Assembly (NCBI RefSeq): GCF_002157625.1
Contig: NZ_BDMM01000005.1
Span: 124,001 to 188,000 of the forward strand
DNA: 64,000 bases
Source: Brevundimonas sp. SH203
GTDB taxonomy: Bacteria; Pseudomonadota; Alphaproteobacteria; Caulobacterales; Caulobacteraceae
Direction of reading: 5' to 3'
Part shown: positions 1 to 9,028 of the stretch, piece after piece
Numbering within the stretch: position 1 is the first letter of the stretch
Layout: the number at the start of each line of letters is the position of its first letter
Notes under the pieces: generated by a model
What the model was told of the DNA's origin: nothing
The model's input: only the letters and a program-made list of their open reading frames with translations
The model's database searches: none
Position numbers and translations under genes: made by a program

Positions 1-21
1 CTTCGGACGCCCCGGAATGAC
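1..21. repeat. Edge of an intergenic palindromic repeat (family B)
   Basis: The first 21 bases are the exact reverse complement of the first 21 bases (30131-30151) of the 128-bp palindromic repeat that lies between truA and asd. This is therefore the truncated end of a second copy of the same element, cut by the window edge. Confidence 0.75.
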
Positions 22-46
22 GGTCATGGGTTGAATGTCGATGAAC

Positions 47-376
47 CTAGTCGAAGATGTCGAAGATGCTGTCGCGCTTCTTTTTCTTGTAGCGATAGTC
101 GCCGTCGCGATGACGGTCGTCCCGGTATCGTTCGTCGCGATAGGACGGGCTGTGACCCCAGGGCTGACCCTGCGGCGGCGGCGCATAGGCGGGCTGCGCG
201 GGCGCGGCCTGCACGGCGGCGGCGCGGCCCTCGTCCACGGCGGCGGACATCAGTTTTTCCAGCTCGCCGCGATCCAGCCAGACCCCGCGACAAGTCGGGC
301 ACATGTCGAACTGCACGCCGTTCCGCTCCAGCGTCTGCATGGCGGCGTCGTCATTGGGGCACATCAACAGCGGCAT
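47..376 (-). CDS. Zinc-ribbon (zf-TFIIB type) protein
   Basis: Predicted 109-residue cytoplasmic protein of the zf-TFIIB / COG3809 kind. An N-terminal zinc ribbon (about residues 5-45) is followed by a low-complexity Pro/Gln/Ala stretch and a charged Arg/Asp/Tyr-rich tail ending in DIFDIFD. I chose the ATG at 376 because the ribbon begins immediately after it; upstream in-frame sequence has no family character. Family ribbons normally have two C-x2-C pairs. Here the second pair (CPTC followed by RGVWLDRGELE) is intact, but the first reads CPND, so the second ligand is Asp. No partner gene is evident and the role is unknown. The stretch between it and the next gene holds no convincing ORF. Confidence 0.8.
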   Translation of the reverse strand: MPLLMCPNDDAAMQTLERNGVQFDMCPTCRGVWLDRGELEKLMSAAVDEGRAAAVQAAPAQPAYAPPPQGQPWGHSPSYRDERYRDDRHRDGDYRYKKKKRDSIFDIFD

Positions 377-855
377 CGGGCTTCCCGTTCGGTTTGGAAT
401 GATCGGGCGGTCGACGCGACAGGCCAGGAGGGGAGAAGCCCCGCCGCGTCGACGCACCCGTGCGGTCCGACATCGCGTCCGGCGGCCCGGCGAAAGGAAG
501 GGGAAAACGCCAGGTCGCGGTGACGCCAGAGGGGCCCGTTCCGCCCCTTCAAGCTAGGCGCCGCCCCGCCCCGCCGCCATGCGTCGCGCGGCCGCAGGAC
601 GTTTCGTCGCCGCCCCATCCTATCGGCCGAGACGATGAGGCGTCTTTTCCGTGGGTTGCGTCGGACCAGCGACAATCCGCCGGTCACGCCGCCCAGCCGG
701 GTTAGACTGCCGCCCCGGTCTTTGACATCGTCGCGCGCGCCGCCCCCACAGCCGGCGCGATCTGCACATTCAGACTATTCAGACTATTCAGACGGTGTTT
801 TCGGCGCCCGTCTCGGCTCCATCGCCGGAAAAGTGCACAGATTGCACCCTAAAAA
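377..855. other. 479-base stretch without a supported gene
   Basis: Only short, Arg/Pro-rich ORFs are present, with no domain character and no convincing ribosome-binding sites. A 9-bp tandem repeat is present at 768-793. A small hairpin-capable sequence (GTGCA/TGCAC) follows near 833-847, close to the 3' end of the leftward flavoprotein gene. It lacks a T-run suitable for an intrinsic terminator. I see nothing else. Confidence 0.5.
768..793. repeat. 9-bp tandem repeat, about 2.9 copies
   Basis: The unit ATTCAGACT occurs at 768-776 and 777-785, with a partial third copy at 786-793. It is AT-rich relative to its surroundings and lies in the gene-free stretch beyond the 3' end of the leftward flavoprotein gene. 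Confidence 0.85.
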
Positions 856-2073
856 TCAGCACGCCTGCCCGGCCGCCCAGCCCGACGACCAGGCCCACTG
901 GAAATTATAGCCGCCCAGCCAGCCGGTCACATCGACCGCCTCGCCGATGAAATACAGGCCCGGAACCGCCCTGGCCTGCATCGTCTGCTGGTCCAGCGCC
1001 GCCGTATCGACCCCGCCCAGCGTCACCTCGGCGGTGCGATAGCCTTCGGACCCCACCGGCTTGACGCTCCAGCCGTTGACCGCCTGGTCCAGCCGCCTCA
1101 GCACCTTGTCCGACAGGTCCGCCAGATTGCCCGACGCGCCCTCGCGCGCGCACAGGGTCTCGGCCAGACGACGGGGGATGATGTGGCTCAGCGCCGTATG
1201 CACGGCCTGACGCCCGTTCGCGGCCTTGGCCGCCTTCAGCGCCGCGAACACGTCCTGTCCCGGCGCCATCGCGGCGACAATGGCCTCGCCCTCGCGCCAG
1301 TAGGAGCTGATCTGAAGAATGGCCGGGCCGCTCAGCCCGCGATGGGTGAACAGCATCGCCTCGTTGAAACTGGCCTTTCGCGACTTCTCCGACGGGGCCG
1401 AGGCCACGCTTGCCTCCACCGCCACGCCCGCCAGCGGGGTCAAGGTCTCCAGCAGCCCCGCCTCGAACGTCAGGGGAACCAGCGCGGGCCGCGTCTCGGT
1501 GACGCGAATGTCGAACTGGCGCGCGACCTCATAGGCCCAGCCGGTCGCGCCCATCTTGGGGATGGACTTGCCGCCCGTCGCCACGATCAGGGACGTCGCC
1601 GTCGCCTGCGATCCGTCCGACAGGGCGGCCGTAAAGCCCTCGCCGTCGTGGGCCAGACGGTCCACCCCGGCCTTCATCTTCAGGGTGACGCCCGCCGCCG
1701 CCATGTCATCCGTCAGCATACGGACGATCTGTTTGGCGCTGTCGTCGCAGAACAGCTGGCCCAGCGTCTTCTCGTGCCAGGCGATGCCCGCCCGGTCGAT
1801 CCGCTTGATGAAGTCGTGCTGGGTGTAGCGGCGCAGGGCCGAGGTCGCGAACCGGGGGTTCTCGCCCAGGAAGTTCGCCGGCCCGCAGCCCAGATTGGTG
1901 AAGTTGCAGCGCCCGCCGCCGGAAATGCGAATCTTCTCGCCCGGCCGGTCAGCGTGATCCACGACCAGCACCCGGCGTCCGCGCCGCCCGGCCTCGATGG
2001 CCGCCATCATGCCGGCGGCGCCGGCCCCCACCACCAGGACGTCGACGAGGACGTCGTAAGACGCCCTCGTCAC
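856..2073 (-). CDS. HI0933/BaiN-family FAD-dependent oxidoreductase
   Basis: 405-residue flavoprotein of the HI0933 (YhiN/BaiN, aminoacetone-oxidase-like) family. The N-terminal dinucleotide-binding fold VVGAGAAGMMAAIEAGRRG (about residues 14-32) is followed by the family signature GEKIRISGGGRCNFTN (about 45-60). The C terminus ends with a second FAD contact, FIGEAVDVTGWLGGYN. Length is normal for the family. The start is a GTG at 2073, supported by GAGG seven bases upstream; no ATG lies close by. It precedes ahcY's stop by only 36 bases in the reverse sense but is downstream of ahcY in transcription, so the two may be co-transcribed. The substrate is not predictable from sequence. Confidence 0.88.
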   Translation of the reverse strand: MTRASYDVLVDVLVVGAGAAGMMAAIEAGRRGRRVLVVDHADRPGEKIRISGGGRCNFTNLGCGPANFLGENPRFATSALRRYTQHDFIKRIDRAGIAWHEKTLGQLFCDDSAKQIVRMLTDDMAAAGVTLKMKAGVDRLAHDGEGFTAALSDGSQATATSLIVATGGKSIPKMGATGWAYEVARQFDIRVTETRPALVPLTFEAGLLETLTPLAGVAVEASVASAPSEKSRKASFNEAMLFTHRGLSGPAILQISSYWREGEAIVAAMAPGQDVFAALKAAKAANGRQAVHTALSHIIPRRLAETLCAREGASGNLADLSDKVLRRLDQAVNGWSVKPVGSEGYRTAEVTLGGVDTAALDQQTMQARAVPGLYFIGEAVDVTGWLGGYNFQWAWSSGWAAGQAC

Positions 2074-2109
2074 TTGGAACCTCGCGGTTCCGGCCTCGGG
2101 GAGGAGAGC

Positions 2110-3501
2110 CTAGTAACGGTAGTGATCCGCCTTGAACGGGCCTTCGACCGGCACATTGATATAGTCCGCCTGGTCCTTGGTCAGGGTCGTCAGCTTGGCG
2201 CCCAGCTTGGCCAGATGCAGGAAGGCGACCTTCTCGTCCAGATGCTTGGGCAGGGTGTAGACCTTGTTCTCGTACTTGTCGGCGTTGGTCCACAGTTCGA
2301 TCTGGGCCAGGGTCTGGTTGGTGAAGGACGCCGACATCACGAAGGACGGGTGGCCCGTCGCATTGCCCAGGTTCACCAGACGGCCTTCCGACAGCAGGAT
2401 GATCTTCTTGCCGTCCGGGAATTCGACATGGTGGACCTGCGGCTTGATCTCGTCCCACTTGAAGTTCTTCAGGCCCGCGACCTGAATCTCGCTGTCGAAG
2501 TGACCGATGTTGCAGACGATGGCGTTGTTCTTCATCTGCCGCATGTGGTCGACGGTGATGACGTCCTTGTTGCCGGTCGTCGTCACATAGATGTCGGCGC
2601 GGCCGGCGGTGTCGTCCAGCGTCTGGACCTCATAGCCTTCCATCGCGGCCTGAAGCGCGCAGATCGGGTCGATCTCGGTCACGATCACGCGGGCGCCGCC
2701 CTGACGCAGGCTTGCGGCCGAGCCCTTGCCCACGTCGCCGTAGCCGCAGACCACCGCCACCTTGCCCGACAGCATGACGTCGGTGCCGCGACGGATCGCG
2801 TCGACCAGCGATTCCCGGCAGCCGTACAGGTTGTCGAACTTGGACTTGGTGACGCTGTCGTTCACATTGATGGCGGGGAAGGGCAGCTCGCCCTTTTCGG
2901 CCATCTGATACAGCCGGTGGACGCCCGTGGTCGTCTCTTCCGACACGCCGCCGATGGCGTCGCGGATGGCCGAATAGAAGCCGGGCTTCTCCTTCAGATA
3001 CCGCTTCATCACCGAGAACAGGGCTTCCTCCTCCTCGTTCTGCGGATTGTCCAGGACCGAGGCGTCCTTCTCGGCCTTCGGGCCCAGCACGCACAGCAGG
3101 GTCGCGTCGCCGCCGTCGTCCAGGATCAGGTTCGGATAGCCGCCGTCGGCCCATTCGAAGATCTTGTGGGCGTAATCCCAGTATTCCACCAGCGTCTCGC
3201 CCTTGGTGGCGAAGACCGGGGTGCCGGCGGCGGCGATGGCGGCGGCGGCGTGGTCCTGGGTCGAGAAGATGTTGCACGACGCCCAGCGCACCTCGGCGCC
3301 CAGGGCTTCCAGCGTCTGGATCAGCACGGCCGTCTGGATGGTCATGTGCAGCGAACCGGCGATGCGGGCGCCCTTCAGCGGCTTGGCGGCGCCGAACTCG
3401 TCGCGCAGCGCCATCAGGCCCGGCATCTCGGTTTCGGCGATCGCGATTTCCTTGTCGCCCCAGTCGGCCAGGGAAATGTCGCGGACGATATAGTCGGTCA
3501 T
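2110..3501 (-). CDS. ahcY: Adenosylhomocysteinase
   Basis: 463-residue S-adenosylhomocysteine hydrolase, which reversibly splits SAH into adenosine and homocysteine in the activated methyl cycle. Diagnostic segments include the N-terminal [19 protein letters not shown], the substrate-binding [11 protein letters not shown], and the NAD-binding [13 protein letters not shown]. The C-terminal tail ends in PFKADHYRY, the usual KxxxYRY end whose Lys and Tyr reach into the neighbouring subunit's NAD site. Length fits the bacterial form that has the roughly 40-residue insert. The ATG at 3501 is the only sensible start. It is divergent from bioB; the intergenic region carries an 18-bp palindrome that could be the binding site of a SAH-responsive repressor. 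Confidence 0.98.
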   Translation of the reverse strand: MTDYIVRDISLADWGDKEIAIAETEMPGLMALRDEFGAAKPLKGARIAGSLHMTIQTAVLIQTLEALGAEVRWASCNIFSTQDHAAAAIAAAGTPVFATKGETLVEYWDYAHKIFEWADGGYPNLILDDGGDATLLCVLGPKAEKDASVLDNPQNEEEEALFSVMKRYLKEKPGFYSAIRDAIGGVSEETTTGVHRLYQMAEKGELPFPAINVNDSVTKSKFDNLYGCRESLVDAIRRGTDVMLSGKVAVVCGYGDVGKGSAASLRQGGARVIVTEIDPICALQAAMEGYEVQTLDDTAGRADIYVTTTGNKDVITVDHMRQMKNNAIVCNIGHFDSEIQVAGLKNFKWDEIKPQVHHVEFPDGKKIILLSEGRLVNLGNATGHPSFVMSASFTNQTLAQIELWTNADKYENKVYTLPKHLDEKVAFLHLAKLGAKLTTLTKDQADYINVPVEGPFKADHYRY

Positions 3502-3568
3502 GTCGGGCTCCGAGCCTCAGAAAGGTTTGGGGCCTCATAGCCCGACGGGCGTCGCGGAGCAAGAAACC

Positions 3569-3586
3569 CATAAAGATATCCTTATG
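3569..3586. promoter_or_regulatory. 18-bp palindrome upstream of ahcY, candidate SahR/Met-regulon operator
   Basis: CATAAAGAT at 3569-3577 is matched by ATCCTTATG at 3578-3586, giving two 9-bp arms with one mismatch. It is AT-rich in a GC-rich background and sits 68 bases upstream of ahcY and 109 upstream of bioB. ArsR-family SahR proteins control ahcY and methionine genes in many proteobacteria through palindromes of this size. Assigning this site to SahR is an inference from position and form. Confidence 0.55.
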
Positions 3587-3694
3587 TGATGCATCGCGCC
3601 CGCATCCGAATTTGTGAAGACGAAGATTTGCAAAATTGATCTTTTGCATATGTCCCGGCTTGCATCGTGGAAATCGGATGCTAGTCGTCGGGTC

Positions 3695-4714
3695 ATGGCC
3701 GACGATCTGTTCCGTACCGCTCCCGCCCGCCACGATATGGCGAAACCCCGTCACGACTGGACGCTGGAGGAGGTCGAGGCCCTGTTCGCCCGCCCCTTCA
3801 TGGAGCTGGTGTTCGACGCCGCCTCGGTCCACCGTCGCTGGTTCGACCCCAGCCAGGTCCAGAAGTCGCAGCTGCTGTCGATCAAGACCGGCGGCTGCGC
3901 CGAGAACTGCGGCTACTGCTCGCAGTCGGCCAGTTTCAAGACCGGGCTGAAGGCCGAAAAGCTGATGGAGCCGACCGCCGTCATCGCCGAGGCCATGGCC
4001 GCCAAGGCCGGGGGCGCCAGCCGCTTCTGCATGGGCGCGGCCTGGCGCGAGCTGAAGGATCGCGACACGCCGAGGCTGGCGGCGATGATCTCGGGCGTGA
4101 AGGCCCTGGGGCTGGAGACCTGCGCCACCCTGGGGATGCTGACCGCCGACCAAGCGCGCCAGCTCAAGGACGCGGGGCTCGACTATTACAACCACAACCT
4201 CGACACCGGCCCCGACTATTACGCCGAGGTCGTCACCACCCGCAGCTACCAGGACCGGCTGGACACGCTGGAACACGTCCGCGACGCGGGCATGAGCACC
4301 TGCTGCGGCGGCATCGTCGGCATGGGCGAGGCGCGCCGCGACCGCGCCGGTCTGCTGCACGCCCTGGCCACCCTGCCCGTCCATCCCGACAGCTTGCCGG
4401 TCAACGCCCTGGTGCCCGTCACCGGCACCCCGCTGGGCGAGCGCGTCCTGAAGGCCGGCGAGATCGACCCTATCGAATTCGTCCGCACCGTCGCCGTCGC
4501 CCGCCTGGTCTGCCCCCGGGCGATGGTGCGCCTGTCGGCCGGGCGCGAGACCATGAGCCCGGAGATGCAGGCCCTGTGCTTCCTCGCCGGCGCCAACTCC
4601 ATCTTCGTCGGCGGCAAGCTGCTGACCACCCCCAATCCCGAACAGGACGCGGACGCCCGCCTGTTCGCCCTTCTGGACCTTCAACCCATGCCGGTCGGCG
4701 CAACGCCGGGTTAA
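3695..4714 (+). CDS. bioB: Biotin synthase
   Basis: 339-residue radical-SAM enzyme that inserts sulfur into dethiobiotin, the last step of biotin synthesis. The [4Fe-4S] motif is at Cys68, Cys72 and Cys75 (CAENCGYC), preceded by LLSIKTGG. Later segments typical of BioB include [27 protein letters not shown], and [16 protein letters not shown], which carries the conserved Arg and Cys of the [2Fe-2S] site. The open frame extends upstream to 3614, but I prefer the ATG at 3695, which gives a family-like N terminus; ATG 3737 is also possible. No other biotin gene is in the window. bioB is divergent from ahcY and shares its promoter region. Confidence 0.97.
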   Translation: MADDLFRTAPARHDMAKPRHDWTLEEVEALFARPFMELVFDAASVHRRWFDPSQVQKSQLLSIKTGGCAENCGYCSQSASFKTGLKAEKLMEPTAVIAEAMAAKAGGASRFCMGAAWRELKDRDTPRLAAMISGVKALGLETCATLGMLTADQARQLKDAGLDYYNHNLDTGPDYYAEVVTTRSYQDRLDTLEHVRDAGMSTCCGGIVGMGEARRDRAGLLHALATLPVHPDSLPVNALVPVTGTPLGERVLKAGEIDPIEFVRTVAVARLVCPRAMVRLSAGRETMSPEMQALCFLAGANSIFVGGKLLTTPNPEQDADARLFALLDLQPMPVGATPG

Positions 4715-4738
4715 AGGATTCAGGCTAAGGCTTCCGGC

Positions 4739-5146
4739 ATGGAACGCCGCGCCCTTCTCGGACTGGCCGTCGCCGCGACGGCGGCCGCCGCCAACGCCCC
4801 CGCCGCCCGCGCCTCTTCGGAAGGCGGCGGCGCGGCTTCGGCCGAGACCTATTTCCGCCTGCCGATCATCACCGCCTCCATCCTGCGCGCCGACGGACGG
4901 CGCGGGGTCCTGACCATCGAGACCGGGGTGGATGTGCCCGACGCCGCGCTTCGCACCCGCGCCCAGCAGTCCGCACCGCGCCTGCGCGCCGCCTATAACA
5001 CCGCCGCCCAGCGGTTCGGCGCCGGCCTGCGCCCCGGCGCGCCGCCCGACGTGGATCGGCTCGCAGCCGATCTCCAGGCCGCCACCAACGCCACCCTGGG
5101 CCGCCCCGGCGCGCGCCTGCTGCTGGGCACGGTCATGGCCGTCTGA
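4739..5146 (+). CDS. Small exported protein of unknown function
   Basis: 135-residue protein with an N-terminal export signal: twin Arg at residues 3-4 followed by a hydrophobic Ala-rich segment, with cleavage probable after ARA near residue 25. The RR pair makes Tat export possible, but the consensus is weak. The mature part is short, predicted alpha/beta, and has no motif I recognise. It starts 24 bases after bioB stops, so it may be read with bioB. Codon use matches the neighbours, and I regard it as a real gene because of the clean signal peptide and the tight spacing. Confidence 0.7.
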   Translation: MERRALLGLAVAATAAAANAPAARASSEGGGAASAETYFRLPIITASILRADGRRGVLTIETGVDVPDAALRTRAQQSAPRLRAAYNTAAQRFGAGLRPGAPPDVDRLAADLQAATNATLGRPGARLLLGTVMAV

Positions 5147-5172
5147 GACGGCCCGCGCCTAAAGGCCCGCCC

Positions 5173-7335
5173 CTAAAGGAACGAATAGGGGTCCACGTCG
5201 ACGGTCAGCCTTACCGACCCCGGCACCTTCACCCGCGCCAGCCAGGCCCGCAGGAAGGCCTGAAGGTTCACGTCCCGGTCGGCCCGCACCAGCAGCCGTT
5301 TCCGCCGCCGTCCCCGCACCAAAGCGAGCGGCGCATCGGCGGGACCATAGACCTCCAGCCGCTCGGCGTTGGGGATGGCCTGGGCCAGGTCGGCGGCCGT
5401 CTTCTCCACGGCCTGCGCATTCTCGCTGGACAGTATGATCGCCGCCAGACGGCCATAGGGCGGCAGGGACGCGGCCTCCCGCTCGGCCATCTCGGCCTCG
5501 ACGAAGGCGTCGCGGTCGCCCGCCGCCAGGGCCATCAGCACCGGATGTTCGGGCGTCCAGGTCTGAAGCAGCGCCCGGCCCGGCTTGTCCGCCCGCCCTG
5601 CCCGCCCCGTGGCCTGGGCCATCAGCTGATAGGTCCGCTCAGCCGCCCGCAGGTCGCCGCCGCGCAGCCCCAGGTCCGCGTCCACCACCCCGACCAGCGT
5701 CAGGCGCGGGAAGTTGTGGCCCTTGGCCGCCGCCTGCGTCGCCACCAGAATGTCGATCTCCCCGTCCGTCATCCGCTGGATCAGGGCGCGGGCCGAGCGG
5801 GCGTCCGGGGCGGTGTCGGAGCTGAACACCGCCGTCCGCGCCTCGGGGAACAGCTGGCGGACCTCTTCCTCGACCCGCTCCACCCCCGGCCCGACCGAGA
5901 CCAGAGAATCCTCGGCCCCGCACGACGGGCAGAGTTTCGGGCGCGGCATGGAGAAGCCGGTCAGGTGACAGACCAGACGTCCGGTGTAGCGATGCTCCAC
6001 CAGCCAGCTGTCGGTGTCCGGCGCCGTCAGCCGATGCCCGCAGGCGCGGCACAGAACCACGGGCGCATAGCCGCGCCGGTTCAGGAACAGCAGGGTCTGC
6101 TCGCCCCGCAGCAGGGTCTCGCCGATGGCAAGGCGCAGCGGCTGGGACAGCCAGGTCTGGGGATCGGGCGGCGCGGCGCGCAGGTCGATCAGGTCGATGT
6201 CGGGCAGCACCGCCGTCCCGTGCCGCGCCCCCAGCTTCAGCCAGTCGTAACGGCCGTTCTGGGCGTTCCACAGCGTCTCCAGCGACGGCGTCGCCGAGGC
6301 CAGGACCACCGCCGCCCCCTCGATCCGCGCCCGCGCCACCGCCAGGTCGCGCCCGTGATAGACCAGCCCCTCCTCCTGTTTGAACGAGCCGTCGTGTTCC
6401 TCGTCCACCACGATCAGCCGCAGATTGACGAAGGGCAGGAACAGGGCCGAGCGCGCGCCGACCACGATGTTGCAGCGGCCGGCGACCACCGCCTCCCACA
6501 CCTGACGACGGCGCGGCGGCGCGACGCCGGAATGCCATTCGGCCGGGGCGGCGCCGAACCGGGCCCTGATCCGCTCGATCAGCGCCTGGGTCAGGGCGAT
6601 CTCGGGCAGCAGGATCAGGATCTGCGCCGCCGGATCGGCGCGCAGCACCCGCGCGATGGCCTCCAGATAGGCTTCGGTCTTGCCCGACCCCGTCACCCCG
6701 TCCAGCAGGAAGGGACGGAAACCGCCGCCGCCCACCCCGTCCGCCATGGCCGCCGCCGACGCCGCCTGGTCTCCGTTCAAGGCAGCGGGAGCATGGTCGG
6801 GATCGGGCCGGTCGAACGCCGCCCGGGCCTCGATCTCGATGATCTCCAGCACGCCTTCGTCGATCAGTCCCTTGACCACGCCCGACGACACGCCCGCCGC
6901 CCGCGCCAGATCGGCCGGGGTCATCGCCCGCTCGCCCAGCGCCTCCAGCACGCCCGTCCGCGCCGGGGTCGCCCTCGCCGGCGCCCGCTCGCCCACGCGC
7001 CGAACGCGCCGTTCCGGCCGGGGACGCGGCGCGCGCAGGCCCTTCAGCGCCGTCGCCGCCATCTCGCCCGGCGCCGACAGGGTCCAGCGCCCGGCCCATT
7101 CCACGAAATCCACGACGCCCGCAGGCAGGGCCGGATCTTCCAGCAGACTGTCGACCGCCTTCAGCCGCCGGTTCGACCCCGTCGTCTCGAACACCTCCGA
7201 CACCACGCCCCGGATCAGGCGCGGCCCCAACGGCACGGCCACCTGATCGCCGCGCGCCAAGGTCAGCGCCTCGGGAACCTCGTAGTCGAAGGCTTCCGGC
7301 ACCGGCAGGGGAATGAGGACCGAGGCGACTTTCAT
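5173..7335 (-). CDS. priA: Primosomal protein N' (PriA helicase)
   Basis: 720-residue 3'-5' helicase that reloads the replisome at stalled forks. Walker A is [15 protein letters not shown] and the DEAH-type Walker B is [15 protein letters not shown]. Helicase motifs V/VI appear as [15 protein letters not shown] and [18 protein letters not shown]. The N-terminal DNA-binding domain and C-terminal domain are present and total length is normal. The zinc-binding insert is unusual: C429/C432 and C469/C472 form one site. The second site, which in E. coli uses four Cys, here has Ala438, Thr441, Cys456 and Thr459. The ATG at 7335 is the start. It is convergent with the small exported protein and divergent from the transaldolase across a palindromic repeat. 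Confidence 0.96.
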   Translation of the reverse strand: MKVASVLIPLPVPEAFDYEVPEALTLARGDQVAVPLGPRLIRGVVSEVFETTGSNRRLKAVDSLLEDPALPAGVVDFVEWAGRWTLSAPGEMAATALKGLRAPRPRPERRVRRVGERAPARATPARTGVLEALGERAMTPADLARAAGVSSGVVKGLIDEGVLEIIEIEARAAFDRPDPDHAPAALNGDQAASAAAMADGVGGGGFRPFLLDGVTGSGKTEAYLEAIARVLRADPAAQILILLPEIALTQALIERIRARFGAAPAEWHSGVAPPRRRQVWEAVVAGRCNIVVGARSALFLPFVNLRLIVVDEEHDGSFKQEEGLVYHGRDLAVARARIEGAAVVLASATPSLETLWNAQNGRYDWLKLGARHGTAVLPDIDLIDLRAAPPDPQTWLSQPLRLAIGETLLRGEQTLLFLNRRGYAPVVLCRACGHRLTAPDTDSWLVEHRYTGRLVCHLTGFSMPRPKLCPSCGAEDSLVSVGPGVERVEEEVRQLFPEARTAVFSSDTAPDARSARALIQRMTDGEIDILVATQAAAKGHNFPRLTLVGVVDADLGLRGGDLRAAERTYQLMAQATGRAGRADKPGRALLQTWTPEHPVLMALAAGDRDAFVEAEMAEREAASLPPYGRLAAIILSSENAQAVEKTAADLAQAIPNAERLEVYGPADAPLALVRGRRRKRLLVRADRDVNLQAFLRAWLARVKVPGSVRLTVDVDPYSFL

Positions 7336-7336
7336 A

Positions 7337-7486
7337 GATCCTCCCCCGTCTTGCGGGGGAGGGGGACCGCGCGCAGCGGGGTGGAGGGGGCGGACGCCCC
7401 ATTGACGGCCGCCGAGGCAAGCCGAGCCGACGCGGCAACGGTCGAAACGCGGTTTCGCCCCCTCCCCCGCGTCGCGGGGGAGGATC
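7337..7486. repeat. 150-bp inverted-repeat element (family C)
   Basis: Bounded by GATCCTCCCCCG (7337-7348) and its exact inverse CGGGGGAGGATC (7475-7486). Each end also folds on itself: CCTCCCCCG(n)CGGGGGAGG around 7340-7362 and around 7461-7483. The interior is G-rich (GCGGGGTGGAGGGGGCGG). It fills the priA-transaldolase intergenic region, so it may also act as a transcriptional or RNA-stability element for either gene. Confidence 0.8.
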
Positions 7487-7521
7487 GACGCGGCGCTTCA
7501 GTGGCGCTAGAACCCCAACCC

Positions 7522-8175
7522 ATGAAACTCTTTCTGGATACCGCCGACGTCGCCGTCATCAAGGACATGGTCCCCACCGGAATGGTGGACGGCGTCACCA
7601 CCAATCCGTCGCTGATCGCCAAGTCGGGTCGGAACATCGGCGAGGTCATCGCCGAAATCTGCGCCCTGGTCGAGGGGCCGATTTCCGCCGAGGCCGTCTC
7701 GCTGGATTTCGAGACCATGGTCAAGGAGGGCGACAAGCTGGCCGCCATCGCCCCGAACGTGGTGGTGAAGCTGCCGCTGACCTGGGACGGGCTTCGCGCC
7801 TGCCGCGTCTTCTCCGACAAGGGGATCAAGACCAACGTCACCCTGTGCTTCTCGGCCGCCCAGGCCCTGCTGGCCGCCAAGGCCGGGGCGACCTTCGTCT
7901 CGCCCTTCGTCGGCCGGCTTGAGGACAACGGCGCCGACGGCATCGGCCTGCTGGAGGAAATCCGCGTCCTGTACGACGTGCATGGTTTCGAGACCCAGAT
8001 CCTGGCCGCCAGCCTGCGCAACGTCGGCCATGTGGCCGCCGCCGCCGTCGCGGGATCGGACGCCGCCACCTTCGGCGCCGACACCTTCAAGGCTCTGGTG
8101 AACCACCCGTTAACCGACAAGGGTCTTGATGCCTTCGTGGCGGACTGGGCCAAGACCGGTCAGTCTATTCTGTAG
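7522..8175 (+). CDS. fsa: Transaldolase / fructose-6-phosphate aldolase (TalC/FSA family)
   Basis: 217-residue short transaldolase, the single-domain TIM barrel of the FSA/TalC type. Motifs are [10 protein letters not shown] at the N terminus, [14 protein letters not shown] (about 24-37) and the Schiff-base Lys83 in [12 protein letters not shown]. The C-terminal half carries [16 protein letters not shown] and [10 protein letters not shown]. Length is exactly that of the family. Whether it acts as transaldolase or as an aldolase cannot be told from sequence. The much longer open frame upstream is not family-like; the ATG at 7522 is the natural start. It is followed after 24 bases by DUF484 and xerC, with which it may be co-transcribed. 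Confidence 0.93.
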   Translation: MKLFLDTADVAVIKDMVPTGMVDGVTTNPSLIAKSGRNIGEVIAEICALVEGPISAEAVSLDFETMVKEGDKLAAIAPNVVVKLPLTWDGLRACRVFSDKGIKTNVTLCFSAAQALLAAKAGATFVSPFVGRLEDNGADGIGLLEEIRVLYDVHGFETQILAASLRNVGHVAAAAVAGSDAATFGADTFKALVNHPLTDKGLDAFVADWAKTGQSIL

Positions 8176-8199
8176 CATCGCACGTCCTGGAGAGGTCTG

Positions 8200-8925
8200 T
8201 TGAGCGGCTCATTGGACCTGTTCGAAACGTCGGAAACGGACGTAACCCCGCACATCGGCGACGGCCTGCATTGGCCCGAGGTGCGGGGCTGGCTGCAGAC
8301 CCACCCCCAGACCCTGCTGGACGACCGCTCGCTTCTGGAAGAGATCGGCCTGCGTCCGCACGGACGCAACGTCGTGGACTTCGGCGCCGCCGCCCTCACG
8401 CGGCTGGAAGCCGTGGCCGAGCGCGAGGCCGGCGCCCGGCGCGAGGTCGAGATGGTCGCCCGCGCCAACTTCGCCGCCCAGACCCAGACCCACGTCTCCA
8501 CCCTGGACCTGATGGAGGCGCGCAATCACTCCGATCTGGCCCGACGTCTGGACGGCGCGGCCCAGGCCCGGTTCGGTCTGGCCGGCGCCGCCATCGCCCT
8601 GGAAAAGCCCGGCGGCGTGCCCTTCGGCTGGCGCGCGCTGGAAGAGGGCGACGTCGACAACCTTCTGGGCGAACACGGCCTGACCTGGCTGGGGCCGATG
8701 ATCACCGGGCTGAATTTCTTCGGCGCGGCCGAGGATCAGGTGAAGTCCATCGCCCTGGTCCGCATGGCCCCGCACCTGACGCCCGGCGGCCCGCCGCGCC
8801 CCTGCCTGTGCGCCTTCGGCTCGCCCGAGCCCGAAGGCTTCACCCCCAATATGGGCTGCGAACTGGCCGCCTTCCTGGCGCGGGTGACGGAACGGATGGC
8901 CGAGCGATGGCCCATCCTGAACTGA
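8200..8925 (+). CDS. DUF484 family protein
   Basis: 241-residue cytoplasmic protein with the DUF484 (GAF-like) organisation: an N-terminal helical part containing WLQTHPQTLLDDRSLLEEIGL, a coiled segment (EREAGARREVEMVARANFAA) and a GAF-like C-terminal half. The start is TTG at 8200, chosen because GGAGAGG lies just upstream (8189-8195) and because the reading begins directly before the conserved part. DUF484 genes are typically found immediately before xerC in proteobacteria, as here, but their function is not established; a signalling or recombinase-accessory role is only a guess. Confidence 0.88.
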   Translation: MSGSLDLFETSETDVTPHIGDGLHWPEVRGWLQTHPQTLLDDRSLLEEIGLRPHGRNVVDFGAAALTRLEAVAEREAGARREVEMVARANFAAQTQTHVSTLDLMEARNHSDLARRLDGAAQARFGLAGAAIALEKPGGVPFGWRALEEGDVDNLLGEHGLTWLGPMITGLNFFGAAEDQVKSIALVRMAPHLTPGGPPRPCLCAFGSPEPEGFTPNMGCELAAFLARVTERMAERWPILN

Positions 8926-8985
8926 CCACCCCCAGTCCAGCGTGGGTCGCGCCCGCCCCCTGCCGTTCCTCGCATCCGACACCCG

Positions 8986-9008
8986 ATCCTCGGGTCAAGC
9001 CCGAGGAT
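8986..9008. repeat. 23-bp palindromic repeat (family A)
   Basis: ATCCTCGGG and CCCGAGGAT are separated by TCAAG. Related copies occur at 18808, 31597 and 31674, with a diverged one at 18732. It lies just upstream of xerC's start codon, within the DUF484-xerC gap. Confidence 0.85.
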
Positions 9009-9028
9009 GACGGACGGGGACGATACGC

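Noticed and set aside
1183-3540. 785-residue ORF on the plus strand opposite the flavoprotein and ahcY genes
   Set aside because: It is the antisense shadow of two well-identified genes in GC-rich DNA and has no domain character; Arg/Gly/His-rich composition is typical of such frames.
5545-8175. 876-residue plus-strand ORF spanning priA and the transaldolase
   Set aside because: Only its last 217 residues are a protein of known family (transaldolase); the first part is antisense to priA and crosses a palindromic repeat.
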